A DNA stretch of 64,000 nucleotides from Alloyangia pacifica. GTDB taxonomy: Bacteria > Pseudomonadota > Alphaproteobacteria > Rhodobacterales > Rhodobacteraceae. How positions within the stretch are numbered: the stretch's first letter is position 1; the number at the start of each line of letters is the position of its first letter. The translations under genes and the position numbers were made by a program. This document shows, one piece after another, positions 29,393 through 39,994 of the stretch. The notes beneath the pieces were generated by a model. It did no database searches. It saw nothing but the letters and a program-made list of their open reading frames with translations, and was not told the origin of the DNA. Location of the stretch: NCBI RefSeq assembly GCF_900116195.1, contig NZ_FOZW01000003.1, positions 372,001-436,000 of the forward strand, read 5' to 3'.

Positions 29393-29582
29393 CAGGTCTG
29401 TCCTTGCCTCGGTGGCCGGTCGTGGATGCCGGCCTTCGGCGGCACCCTAGCCGCACAGCGGGACCTTGGCCATCGCAAGGCGCCCTTGACCCTGCTGCTC
29501 TGCAGCAATCAGCGCCATTTTCGCCATTGCACCCCCCCCCGCCGGAGCTATCGTAATCCGATGCACAGATGTCGGAGGGACG

Positions 29583-30197
29583 ATGCTCGAGCTTGATCAC
29601 GTGGCGGTTCTTGGCGAGACGCTGGCGGAGGCGGTGAGCCACGCCGAAAGCGCGCTCGGTCAGCCGCTGGCACCGGGCGGGGCGCATCCCGATTTCGGCA
29701 CGCACAACTTCCTGATCGGGCTGGAAGACGCGCTCTACCTTGAGGCCATTGCCGTCGACTTTTCGGCCCCGGCACCGGGACGGGCACGCTGGTTTGGCCT
29801 CGACAGCTTCGCGGGACCCGCGCGGCTCGACAAGTGGGTCTGCCGGGTGCCCGACATCGACGCGGCGCTTGAGCACTTTCCCATGGCCGGAGAGGCGGTC
29901 GCGGTGACCCGCGGGACGCTGAGCTGGAAGATCTCGGTGCCGCGCGACGGGTTGCTGCCCTACGACGGGCTGTTTCCGGCGCTGATCGAATGGATCAGCC
30001 CCGTGCCGCCGGGCGTCTCGCTCGCCGGGGCGGGCACGCGGCTGGAGCGGCTCACCGTCGCCCATCCGCAGGCGGACGAGCTGGAGGCGCTGATCGGCCC
30101 CGCGCTCGACACGCCGCTGGTCGACTTCGCGGTCGAGGCCAAGCCTGCGCTGCGCGCCACCTTCGGCACCGCTTCGGGCCGACGGGTGCTGCAATGA
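29583..30197 (+). CDS. VOC/glyoxalase-like domain protein
   Basis: A 204-residue protein resembling the glyoxalase-like (PF13468-type) branch of the VOC superfamily. It begins LELDHVAVLGETLAEAV with the first-strand histidine, continues with GGAHPDFGTHNFLIGL and LYLEAIAVD, and includes LIEWISPVPP where a metal-ligand Glu would lie. It probably binds a metal and a small organic substrate. Its stop overlaps the start of the acetyltransferase gene (ATGA), so the two are translationally coupled. Specific function unknown. Confidence 0.8.
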   Translation: MLELDHVAVLGETLAEAVSHAESALGQPLAPGGAHPDFGTHNFLIGLEDALYLEAIAVDFSAPAPGRARWFGLDSFAGPARLDKWVCRVPDIDAALEHFPMAGEAVAVTRGTLSWKISVPRDGLLPYDGLFPALIEWISPVPPGVSLAGAGTRLERLTVAHPQADELEALIGPALDTPLVDFAVEAKPALRATFGTASGRRVLQ

Positions 30198-30673
30198 TCA
30201 TCCGTCCCGCGACCGCCGGGGACGCGGCCGCCGTGGCGGCGATCTGGAACCCGATCATCGACGAAAGCGCCGCCACCTTCACCAACCTGCGCAAGACCCC
30301 CGAGGGGCTGCAGGCCGATTTCGCCGCCCGCGGGCCGGCCTTTCTCGTCGCCGAGGAAGCGGGTCTGGTGCTGGGCTTTGCAACCTTCTTCCAGTTCCGC
30401 GGCGGGCCGGGCTACGCCAAGACACTCGAACACACGGTGATCCTCGGACCCGCCGCCCGCGGCCGTGGCGTCGGGCGCAGGTTGATGGATGCGCTGATGG
30501 AGGAGGCGCGGGGACAGGGCGCGCACAGCCTCTTTGCCGGGGTTTCGGGCGAGAACGCCGCGGGCATCGCCTTTCACGCGGCGCTCGGTTTTACCGAGGT
30601 TGCGCGCCTGCCCGAGGTGGGCTTCAAGTTCGGCCGCTGGATGGATCTCGTGCTCATGCAGAAATTCCTCTGA
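30194..30673 (+). CDS. GNAT acetyltransferase, phosphinothricin-acetyltransferase-like
   Basis: A 159-residue acetyl-CoA-dependent N-acetyltransferase. The order of motifs fits the PAT/MnaT branch: MIIRPATAGDAAAVAAIWNPII at the start, the acetyl-CoA pyrophosphate loop in GRGVGRRLMDAL, the GAHSLFAGVSGEN segment, HAALGFTEVARL, and the C-terminal GFKFGRWMDLVLMQ typical of this group. Known members acetylate phosphinothricin or methionine sulfone-like amino acids. It is coupled to the VOC gene by a 4-base overlap. The natural substrate is inferred, not shown. Confidence 0.87.
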   Translation: MIIRPATAGDAAAVAAIWNPIIDESAATFTNLRKTPEGLQADFAARGPAFLVAEEAGLVLGFATFFQFRGGPGYAKTLEHTVILGPAARGRGVGRRLMDALMEEARGQGAHSLFAGVSGENAAGIAFHAALGFTEVARLPEVGFKFGRWMDLVLMQKFL

Positions 30674-30794
30674 CGGGGCGCGGACGGGCTGCAGGGGCGT
30701 CCGCGCGGTCACGGGCACCTGACGCCCGACAGAATTTTTCGTGACTTCTCATTGTCGCACTGACAGTTGCCGCGTTGCCGCGTAAACTGGGGCA

Positions 30795-31478
30795 ATGTCG
30801 ATCTGGTCCCGCATCTCCGAAGCGCTTGCCGCCCTTGCCAAGGGCGAGGGGCTTGCTGCCGTTTTCGAGCGCCTTCGCCAGCCGCCCGAGCGCAGCGTAG
30901 CCTTCACCATCGCCGTCATCGCGCTCTCGGCGAAGATGGCCAAGGCCGACGGGCAGGTGACCCGCAACGAGGTCACCGCTTTCCGCGAGATCTTCACCAT
31001 CGCGCCCGAGGACGAGAGCGCGGCGGCGCGGGTGTTCAACCTCGCCCGTCAGGACGTCGCCGGCTTCGAGGAATACGCCCGCCGTATCCGCCGCATGTTC
31101 GACGGCAACGCGGAGCAGCTCTCGGATCTTATGGAAGGGTTGTTCTACATCGCCATGGCCGATGGGAATTACCATGAGGCCGAGAATGCCTTCCTCGAGC
31201 GCGTGGCCGAGATCTTCGAGATGCCGGATACGGTCTTCCGGGCGCTGCGCGCGCGCTTCGTGCCCGACGCGGTTCCCGACCCCTTCACCGTGCTGGGCGT
31301 CAGCCCCGATATGCCGATGGAGGACATCCGTAGGCACTGGCGCAAGCTGGTGCGCGAGAGCCATCCAGACGTGATGTGCGCGCGCGGCCTGCCGGAAGAG
31401 GCGATCAAGCTGTCGGAGAAGCGTCTGATCGCCATCAATCAGGCGTGGGAAGAGATCTCGGCCCGCGAACAGGTCTGA
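30795..31478 (+). CDS. DjlA-like J-domain co-chaperone (TerB-DnaJ)
   Basis: A 227-residue protein with an N-terminal TerB-like helical domain (about 30-150; ALSAKMAKADGQVTRNEV and IAMADGNYHEAEN, with the acidic metal-binding-like repeats) and a C-terminal J domain containing the HPD motif in RESHPDVM, needed to stimulate DnaK. Enterobacterial DjlA has an N-terminal membrane anchor; here the first 30 residues are only mildly hydrophobic, so this form is probably soluble or peripherally bound. The next gene starts 4 bases after its stop. Confidence 0.9.
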   Translation: MSIWSRISEALAALAKGEGLAAVFERLRQPPERSVAFTIAVIALSAKMAKADGQVTRNEVTAFREIFTIAPEDESAAARVFNLARQDVAGFEEYARRIRRMFDGNAEQLSDLMEGLFYIAMADGNYHEAENAFLERVAEIFEMPDTVFRALRARFVPDAVPDPFTVLGVSPDMPMEDIRRHWRKLVRESHPDVMCARGLPEEAIKLSEKRLIAINQAWEEISAREQV

Positions 31479-31482
31479 GGCG

Positions 31483-32484
31483 ATGCGGCTCGCCACCTAC
31501 AACGTCGAATGGTTCGACGATCTCTTCAGCAAGCAGGGCGAGCTTCTGTTCGACGACCAATGGTCGGGGCGGCGCGACGTGACCCGCGCGCAGCAGGCAG
31601 AGGCGCTGGGGATGGTCTTTACCGCCATGGACGCCGACGCGGTGATGATCATCGAGGCGCCGGACACCGGCACCCGTCGCGACACGCGCCGCGCGCTCGG
31701 CAACTTCGCCAGTGCCTTCGAGCTGCGCACCCGCGAGGTGCTCGTGGGCTTCGTCAACGACACACATCAGGAGATCGCGCTGCTCTACGACCCTGACAGG
31801 ATGCAGGTGCGGCACTTGCCCGGGCAGAGCGATGGTGCGCCGCGCTTCGATGAGGAGTTTCACATCGATCTGGGGGTCGACGGGACCGAGGACGTGGTGG
31901 CCTTTTCCAAGCCGCCGCTGGAGGTCGAGCTGACCACGCCCGGGGGCCGAGTGCTCCGGCTGATCGGGGCGCACCTGAAATCCAAGGCACCGCATGGGGC
32001 CCGGGGCAAGCACCAGATAGAGCGCGCGTCGATCGCCAACCGGCGCAAGCAGCTGGCCGAGGCCATGTGGGTGCGGCGGCGCGTCGATGCGCTGCTCGAG
32101 GACGGTGAAAGCGTCATCGTCATGGGCGATCTTAACGACGGTCCCGGGCAGGACGAATACGAAGCCCTGTTCGGGCACAGCTCGGTCGAGCTCATTCTTG
32201 GGAAGGGCGACATGGCGCTCTACGATCCGCATGCGGCGCAGGCGCTGCGCGGGCGGCTGTCGCCGCAGCCGACGACGGCGCGCTTCTACATCGCGCCCGA
32301 GAAACGCTACCTGCAGGCGCTGCTCGACTACATGATGGTTTCGCGCGACCTGCGCGAAGTGGCGCGGGAGTGGCGCATCTGGCACCCCTTCGAGGACGCC
32401 CATTGCTGGCAGACGCCCGAGCTTTGCACGGCGCTGCTGACCGCCTCGGACCACTTCCCGGTCACGCTGGATCTTGCCGTCTGA
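31483..32484 (+). CDS. Endonuclease/exonuclease/phosphatase (EEP) family protein
   Basis: A 333-residue metal-dependent hydrolase. EEP hallmarks are the N-terminal strand with Asn (RLATYNVEWFDD), a metal-binding Glu in VMIIEAPDTGTR, LIGAHLKSKAPHG, VIVMGDLNDGPG (the Asp/Asn pair), and the C-terminal catalytic histidine in TASDHFPVTLDLAV. It could hydrolyse DNA, phosphoinositides or phospholipids, and the sequence does not decide. It has no signal peptide. It is tightly linked to the DjlA-like gene, 4 bases upstream, so they share a transcript. Confidence 0.88.
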   Translation: MRLATYNVEWFDDLFSKQGELLFDDQWSGRRDVTRAQQAEALGMVFTAMDADAVMIIEAPDTGTRRDTRRALGNFASAFELRTREVLVGFVNDTHQEIALLYDPDRMQVRHLPGQSDGAPRFDEEFHIDLGVDGTEDVVAFSKPPLEVELTTPGGRVLRLIGAHLKSKAPHGARGKHQIERASIANRRKQLAEAMWVRRRVDALLEDGESVIVMGDLNDGPGQDEYEALFGHSSVELILGKGDMALYDPHAAQALRGRLSPQPTTARFYIAPEKRYLQALLDYMMVSRDLREVAREWRIWHPFEDAHCWQTPELCTALLTASDHFPVTLDLAV

Positions 32485-32539
32485 GAGGGGTGTCGGGGTT
32501 TCCCTGTCGCGACTCGGGCAAGCCGCCTATAGTGCCGCC

Positions 32540-32989
32540 ATGATCCGGATTTATCCTTTTGCCCTAGCGGCATGTCTCATCGCGGCGCCTCTCGTGCCGC
32601 TCGGCACGCCTGCGCTGTCGCAGGAGGCAGGCGCGCCCGAAGAAACGCCCGAAGAAACGCCGGAGGTGCCGGACAGCGGGCCGAGCCTGATGGAGCGGGG
32701 CGCCGACATGTTCCTGCGCGGCCTGCGCGACGAGATCGATCCCGCGCTGCAGGATCTCAGGGGCCTGGCGGACCGCATGGGGCCGGCGCTGCAGAGCTTC
32801 GTCGACGAGATGGGGCCCGCCATGGCGCAGCTCTCCGACCAGATAGAGGACTGGACGCTCTACGAGGCCCCCGAGATGCTGCCCAACGGCGACATCCTGA
32901 TCCGGCGTCGTGAGAAGCTCGATCCCGAGGCGCCGGAGACGGAACCGGATCTGCCGGAACCGGGGCCGGGCGGCGAGATCGAGCTCTGA
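32540..32989 (+). CDS. Secreted acidic protein of unknown function
   Basis: A 149-residue protein with a clear Sec signal (MIRIYPFALAACLIAAPLV, cleavage after LSQ/ALSQ). The mature chain is acidic and helix-rich, with repeated segments around DEIDPALQDLRGLADRMGPALQSFVDEMGPAMAQ and a tail PNGDILIRRREKLDP followed by a Pro/Glu-rich end. The ATG at MIRIYPF fits a signal peptide start; a longer frame does not. It ends 1 base before the convergent phosphatase stop. I recognise this as a type conserved in Rhodobacteraceae but know of no function. Confidence 0.78.
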   Translation: MIRIYPFALAACLIAAPLVPLGTPALSQEAGAPEETPEETPEVPDSGPSLMERGADMFLRGLRDEIDPALQDLRGLADRMGPALQSFVDEMGPAMAQLSDQIEDWTLYEAPEMLPNGDILIRRREKLDPEAPETEPDLPEPGPGGEIEL

Positions 32990-32990
32990 G

Positions 32991-34580
32991 TCAGATCAGG
33001 GCGCGGGGCTCCTCGCCGTCGACGTCGACCACCAGCGCCTTGGCCGAAAGCGCCTTGGCCAGCGACATGAGCCGCGCCTCGGCAACCTCGCCGTAGAGCG
33101 GCGCGGCCTCTTCGGTCAGGTGCAGTCGCAGGCGACCCTCTTCGGGGTCCCAGTCGAACTGCGCGCCATCTTCCTTGGAGATGTCCGACATCCACAGCAT
33201 GGACCCGAAGCGCATCGCCTTGCCGAGGATCTCGGCTTCCTGCGTGCGCTCCTTGTCGAGCAGCGTGTAGAAGTCCTCGAACCGCGTACCCTCGCGCTTG
33301 TTGCGGTAGCGGTGCAGCAGGGCGAGCCCGAGATAGACCCTTTCGGGGTGGTCGAGCCCGCCGAGGTTGGCGCGGGTGGCATTGTCGAAACAGGTCTCGG
33401 CCCGGTAGTCGGGGTGCGCGCGCCAGCTCACGTCGTGGAGCAGGCAGGCCGCCTTGACGATGCGCAGCGTGGCGTCGGTGGCGCCGGGAAAGAGCGGCAG
33501 CACGAAGCGGAAGAGCTTCTTGCCGAAGCCCGGCAGGCGGGCGTCCTTGGCCTCGGCGAAGCGGCAGGCCTCGATCAGCGGGTCGCGGTCGCGCAGCATC
33601 TGCGGCATCTGCTCGTAGAGCAGCCCTTCGCGGATGCCGTAGCTGGAGATGGCGATGCCGGTCGGCTTGAACACCTTCAGCAGCTCGGCCAGCACCTCGG
33701 CGGCATAGGGCACGAGACTCATCCGCGCCGAGGAGATGCCGCAGGCGGCGCGCAGCGCGTCGAGGTCGGCGTCATGGATGAACTTCAGCGTCTCCTCCGC
33801 CGACTCCACGGTCATCCGATATTCGTGCAGCACGTGCAGCGGGTAGCCGAGCCGCTCCATGTCGATGCGCGCGATGGCGCGCCAGGAGCCGCCGACGAGG
33901 AACAGCGGCGCAGGCTCGGTGCCCATGCGCTCTGCCAGCCCTTCGATCGCCTTGGCGATGTATTTCTCGCGGGCCTTCCTGCCGCCCTCCATGTCCTTGA
34001 ACTTCAGCGGCCCGAGCGCCGATGTGGCGCGCTTGCCGATCTGCCCGCCGCGGATCTCCGCGAGCTCCATCGACGAGCCGCCGATGTCGCTGACCAGCCC
34101 GTTGGCGCCGGGCCAGCCGAGCAGCACGCCCTGCGCCGAGAGCCGCGCCTCCTCGTCGCCGTCGATCACCCAGATCTTCAGCCCGGTGAGCTTTTCGATC
34201 TCGGCGCGGAAGGCGGGGCCGTCCTCGGCCTCGCGCATGGCGGCGGTGGCGACGGCGGTAAGCGGCGGCAGCTCCATGCCCTGCGCAAGCGTCTGGAAAC
34301 GCTGCAGCGCCGCAAGTGCGCGTGCCTTGCCCTCGGGGTTGAGCCGCCCGGTCTCGGACATGCCGGCACCGAGGCCGCACATGATCTTCTCGTTGTAGAA
34401 ATAGGCCGGGCTGCGCGCCGCACCGTCGAAGACCACGAGGCGCACCGAGTTCGACCCGATGTCCACCACGCCGACCTTGGACAGGCGCCGTGCGCGGGGA
34501 TCCTCGAAGAGCGGCCGTCCGAAAAGTCCGCTGTCACCCTGGCTGGAGTCGCCGTTACCGTCCATCTGCTCCTCCGGCAT
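32991..34580 (-). CDS. Ppx/GppA exopolyphosphatase family protein
   Basis: A 529-residue phosphatase of the sugar-kinase/Hsp70 fold. The N-terminal ATPase-type phosphate motif is VGVVDIGSNSVRLVVF. AVATAAMREAEDG and the second phosphate loop VSDIGGSSMELAEI follow, and the C-terminal third (HD-like helical domain with LLHDVSW and ALLHRYRNKREG) is present, giving the long Ppx length. It hydrolyses polyphosphate and/or pppGpp. The start at MPEEQMDG lies behind AGGAAGGGG. With ppk1 0.9 kb upstream on the same strand, the pair would set polyphosphate level, though an oppositely oriented gene separates them. Confidence 0.9.
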   Translation of the reverse strand: MPEEQMDGNGDSSQGDSGLFGRPLFEDPRARRLSKVGVVDIGSNSVRLVVFDGAARSPAYFYNEKIMCGLGAGMSETGRLNPEGKARALAALQRFQTLAQGMELPPLTAVATAAMREAEDGPAFRAEIEKLTGLKIWVIDGDEEARLSAQGVLLGWPGANGLVSDIGGSSMELAEIRGGQIGKRATSALGPLKFKDMEGGRKAREKYIAKAIEGLAERMGTEPAPLFLVGGSWRAIARIDMERLGYPLHVLHEYRMTVESAEETLKFIHDADLDALRAACGISSARMSLVPYAAEVLAELLKVFKPTGIAISSYGIREGLLYEQMPQMLRDRDPLIEACRFAEAKDARLPGFGKKLFRFVLPLFPGATDATLRIVKAACLLHDVSWRAHPDYRAETCFDNATRANLGGLDHPERVYLGLALLHRYRNKREGTRFEDFYTLLDKERTQEAEILGKAMRFGSMLWMSDISKEDGAQFDWDPEEGRLRLHLTEEAAPLYGEVAEARLMSLAKALSAKALVVDVDGEEPRALI

Positions 34581-34663
34581 TGGTCTCGCCCCTTCCTCTA
34601 GCATGGAGAGCGCGGGGCGCAAAAGAGCTTAGGGCAGGTCGGGGATGCGGCAAGCGGTCAACC

Positions 34664-34726
34664 GGGGGCTCCGCCCCCGCGGCACCTGCGTGCCGCTCCC
34701 CCGGGCGTATTTTCAAAGAGAAGAAG
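34664..34726. repeat. Interspersed intergenic repeat (double hairpin plus GCGTATTTT tail)
   Basis: Two perfect hairpins, GGGGGC-TCC-GCCCCC (34664-34678) and GCGGCAC-CTGC-GTGCCGC (34679-34696), are followed by CCCCCGGGCGTATTTT and AAAGAGAAGAAG. This composition matches a repeat family I recognise from many roseobacter intergenic regions. It sits 164 bases before the AAC(6')-like start. Confidence 0.75.
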
Positions 34727-34889
34727 GGCGCGCGCGACGCAACGCTTCGCGATGACTGATCCGGCTCAGGGCCCTGCCGACTCGCCTCCAGTCATGCAGC
34801 AGTTCGCGGCGAGATCTTGGGGAACTGCCACGATGGATGCCGGCGACGCGGAGGTTGCAGAGGCTCTTGGCTGCGGGCAAGCTGGTGAA

Positions 34890-35336
34890 ATGCAGATACG
34901 GATTGCCACACCTGCGGATATCGAGGCATGGGCCAAGCTGCGCGCCCAGCTCTGGGAGGATACGTCACTCGACGAGCATCGTACCGAGATTGCTGCGATG
35001 CTTTCGAAGCCCAGAACGGAATGGGCCGCCTTTTTGGGGGTGGATGGTGAGGCGGAGCTTTGTGCCTTCGCGGAAGCCGCCCTGCGCTGGGATCACGTGA
35101 ACGGCTGCGATACGACGCCGGTCGCTTTCCTCGAGGGAATCTTCGTGCGCCCCGAGCATCGACAGCGCGGCCTGGGCACCCGCCTGTTGCAAAATGTCCG
35201 GTCCTGGGCGCGCGACGCCGGATGTTCCGAGCTTGGCTCAGATGCCGCCCTCGCAAACACGAGAAGCCACGCTTTCCACGCGGCCGCGGGCTTTGAGGAG
35301 ACCGAGCGTGTCGTTTTCTTCCGAATGCGGCTTTAG
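34890..35336 (+). CDS. GNAT acetyltransferase, aminoglycoside 6'-N-acetyltransferase-like
   Basis: A 148-residue acetyltransferase with the layout of AAC(6')-I enzymes: IRIATPADIEAWAKLRAQLW at the start, VNGCDTTPVAFLEGIFVRPEHR, the acetyl-CoA loop RQRGLGTRLLQ, SDAALANTRSHAFHAAAGFEETERVVFFR at the end. The CDTTPV and FLEGI motifs and the length (about 145) fit that group. The start at MQIRIA was chosen because upstream codons look non-coding. It is inserted, opposite in direction, between the ppx-like gene and ppk1. Whether it confers resistance or has a different natural substrate is unknown. Confidence 0.8.
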   Translation: MQIRIATPADIEAWAKLRAQLWEDTSLDEHRTEIAAMLSKPRTEWAAFLGVDGEAELCAFAEAALRWDHVNGCDTTPVAFLEGIFVRPEHRQRGLGTRLLQNVRSWARDAGCSELGSDAALANTRSHAFHAAAGFEETERVVFFRMRL

Positions 35337-35507
35337 ACCGGGTCGCTTGCATTTGCACCGCTACGGAGGCTTTGGCGACCGTCGTGGAGGGCTCGAAGTG
35401 CTGATTGCGTTTCGAGCCCCCATGAAGTTCCCGATCACCCTCTACCGCAAGGGGCTGCCGCCGCACCCCGCTCACATCTTTCCGAAAATGCTTTGGCCTG
35501 AGGCGGC

Positions 35508-37682
<2,175 letters not shown>

Positions 37683-37762
37683 GGGGGGCATATGCGTCAC
37701 GAATTGCAACAACTTGATGAAAGGGCAAGGATGGCCGACCGGACGGGCTGACGCAAGGTCCT

Positions 37763-38449
37763 CTAACCGCGGCGGTCGAGCGAGAGCAAGACGTCACGTG
37801 CCAGCGCGCGGGTGATGCCCTTGGCGCGGCCGAGGGCGCGGGCGTCGAGCTCGGCGGCGACGCGCTGCGCCATGGCGAAGCTGCGGGGCATCTGGCGCAG
37901 CAGATAGGGGATCACGTCGGGGGCCGGGATGCAGTGGCGGTCGGCCAGCAGCTTGGCCAGCACGGCGGCCAGCAGGGCGTCGTCGGGTTCGCGCAGGGTG
38001 GCGGTCTGCGTGCCCTCCATGCGCGACTTGAGGTCCGGTAGCAGCAGCGGCCAGTGGCGCGGCGCGGTTTCGGCGCTGAGCAGAAGCGGCTGGCGCTGCG
38101 CCAGCGCGAGGTTGTGCAGGTGGAAGAGCGCCTCCTCGGCGGGGCGGTTCCCGGCGATCTGCGGCACGTTCTCGATACAGCTCGGGCCGACGGCCAGATC
38201 GGGGATCGGCAGGTCCGGAAGGGCGGTGGCGGGAAGGATCGTCGCACCGCTCTCGGCGGCCCAGACGTGGGCCAGATGGGTCTTGCCCGACCCGGGAGGG
38301 CCGACCAGTAGCAGCTTTCCCCCCGGCCAGCTCTGCCAGCCATCGAGCATCGCTACGGCAAGGCTGTTGGAGGAGGAGACGAAATAGTCCCCACGCCCCA
38401 GCGCGGCGCGGACCGGCAGGGGCAGGGGAAGCTGCCGTGCCATGATCAT
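37763..38449 (-). CDS. DnaA-related AAA protein (HdaA type)
   Basis: A 228-residue protein like the ATPase domain of DnaA but without the DNA-binding domain IV, as in Hda/HdaA, which promotes DnaA-ATP hydrolysis with the sliding clamp and so limits re-initiation. The N-terminus [12 protein letters not shown] is clamp-box-like (QLPLPLP), the Walker [12 protein letters not shown] follows, and the Walker B is degenerate (PLLLSAE). Its start overlaps the stop of the PerM-like gene (ATGA), so it is translationally coupled; ppk1 lies 80 bases downstream. Confidence 0.9.
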   Translation of the reverse strand: MIMARQLPLPLPVRAALGRGDYFVSSSNSLAVAMLDGWQSWPGGKLLLVGPPGSGKTHLAHVWAAESGATILPATALPDLPIPDLAVGPSCIENVPQIAGNRPAEEALFHLHNLALAQRQPLLLSAETAPRHWPLLLPDLKSRMEGTQTATLREPDDALLAAVLAKLLADRHCIPAPDVIPYLLRQMPRSFAMAQRVAAELDARALGRAKGITRALARDVLLSLDRRG

Positions 38450-39561
38450 GGGGCCTCCGAGCCCGTCGCCAGGTCCTCGGGGGTCGCGCGGCTTTCCCGG
38501 TAGCTGTCGGTCTCGAGCCCGCGGTAGAGGCGGCTTTCCTTGTACTGCTCGATCACGAACCGCATGATCACCCCCAGTGCGGCGGCCAGCGGCACCGCCA
38601 CCAGCATGCCGACGAAGCCGAAGAGCGTGCCGAAGACCGAGAGCGCGAGGATCAGCCACACCGGGTGCAGGCCGATCGAACTGCCGACCAGCTTGGGGGT
38701 CAGGAAATTGCCTTCGAGGAACTGGCCGAGGAAGAAGATCCCCGCCACCGCGGCAATCCAGTACCATTCGCCCCAGAACTGGAACAGCGCGAGGCCGATG
38801 GCCAGCGCGCCGCCGATGATCGCGCCGACATAGGGGATGAAGGTCAGCAGTCCGGCGACCACCCCGACCACGAGACCGAAGTTCAGCCCCACCAGCGCCA
38901 GCGCGACGGCATAGTAGCAGCCGAGGATCAGGCAGACCGAGCCCATGCCGCGCACGAAGCCGGCAAGCGTCGCGTCGATGTCCCGGGCGACCTGGCGCAC
39001 GACCGGCGCGTGATCGCGCGGCAGCAGATCGTCGATGCGCGCAACCATGCGGTCCCAGTCGAGCAGCAGGTAGACCGCCACCACCGGCACGATGACGAAG
39101 AGCATCAGGATGTTGATCACCGACATCGCCGAGCTGAGCGCGGTGTTCAGCAGTTCGGCGCCGCGCTCCTGCACGGTCTGGCCGATCGAGGCGAGCGCCT
39201 CGCGCATCGGGCTGCCCTCGACCACCAGCGAGGGGAAATGCGTGCCGAGGAAGTCGCGCAGGTCGCGGAAGAGCTGCGGTGCGGTGGCGATCAGGTCGCC
39301 AGCCTGTCGAACCAGGGTCGGCACGACTGCGAGGGCCAGCACGACGAAGATGAAAATGGCGCAGAGGGTGATCACCATGGTGGCCATGGCGCGGCTCAGC
39401 CCCATGCGTTCCAGCCGGTCGGCGACCGGGTCGAGGAAATAGGCGATGGCACCGCCGAGAATGAACGGCAGCAGCACGTTGCCGAGATACCAGAGCACCA
39501 CGGCGAAGACGACGGCCGCGACGCCCCAGTACTTCATCTGATCGCGCACGGGCAGCGCCAT
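38446..39561 (-). CDS. PerM/AI-2E-family transporter
   Basis: A 371-residue membrane protein of the AI-2E transporter superfamily. Eight or so hydrophobic segments are visible, starting with WGVAAVVFAVVLWYLGNVLLPFILGG. The family-specific PYVGAIIGGALAIGLAL and FFLGQFLEGNFLTPKLVGSSIGLHP motifs are present, followed by GFVGMLVAVPLAAALGVI. Known members export autoinducer-2 or act as sodium/proton exporters; function here is not assigned. It is upstream of, and coupled to, the Hda-like gene, an order common in alphaproteobacteria. Confidence 0.92.
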   Translation of the reverse strand: MALPVRDQMKYWGVAAVVFAVVLWYLGNVLLPFILGGAIAYFLDPVADRLERMGLSRAMATMVITLCAIFIFVVLALAVVPTLVRQAGDLIATAPQLFRDLRDFLGTHFPSLVVEGSPMREALASIGQTVQERGAELLNTALSSAMSVINILMLFVIVPVVAVYLLLDWDRMVARIDDLLPRDHAPVVRQVARDIDATLAGFVRGMGSVCLILGCYYAVALALVGLNFGLVVGVVAGLLTFIPYVGAIIGGALAIGLALFQFWGEWYWIAAVAGIFFLGQFLEGNFLTPKLVGSSIGLHPVWLILALSVFGTLFGFVGMLVAVPLAAALGVIMRFVIEQYKESRLYRGLETDSYRESRATPEDLATGSEAP

Positions 39562-39994
39562 GGGAATCCTTCTCCTTGCGGTCTGTCCTTCATCGCCGCT
39601 TCCTCCTTTGTTTTCAAGTCCGAGACACTCTTGCGACGATTTCGCACTGGATCAGGGGCCAGGATGGGGGCAGTCTGGGAGACGTTGAATTTGAATGACG
39701 ATTTTTCAGTCCTATTGCGAAGGAGCAGCCATGCTGCGCGGTCTTGTTATCTGGGTTTTCCTTCTTCTGCCGCTGTTTCTGATCCTCACCGAACAGGCCC
39801 ATTCCGCCCCCTTCTGAAGCGCGGCCTGAGGCGCAAGCTGACATGCCGCGGACGGCGGTGCCCTTGGCGGCGTCATGCATCGCGGGTTCGAGGGGGTGCC
39901 GGGGCGTCCGTGCCGCCGCCCGGAGCGCAGGGCACTTGCTCTTGGCGCGGCCTTCGCCTAACCCGGGCGAAACGCCAATTTCCGGGAGGCCCGC
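39562..39994. other. Divergent region PerM / proS
   Basis: A 433-base gap holding one tiny candidate gene (39731-39817). Upstream of that is an AT-rich segment around 39680-39715 (TTGAATTTGAATGACG with CCTATT about 17 bases later) that could be its promoter. Downstream, 39818-39994 is GC-rich with no gene seen before proS. Confidence 0.5.
39731..39817 (+). CDS. 28-residue single-helix membrane peptide
   Basis: A tiny frame with AAGGAGC 6 bases before the ATG. The product is one hydrophobic helix (LVIWVFLLLPLFLILT, about residues 5-20) flanked by MLRG and by a short tail EQAHSAPF. It resembles the many single-helix small membrane proteins known in bacteria. The strong ribosome-binding site and AT-rich promoter-like upstream DNA support translation; homologues were not checked. 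Confidence 0.5.
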   Translation: MLRGLVIWVFLLLPLFLILTEQAHSAPF

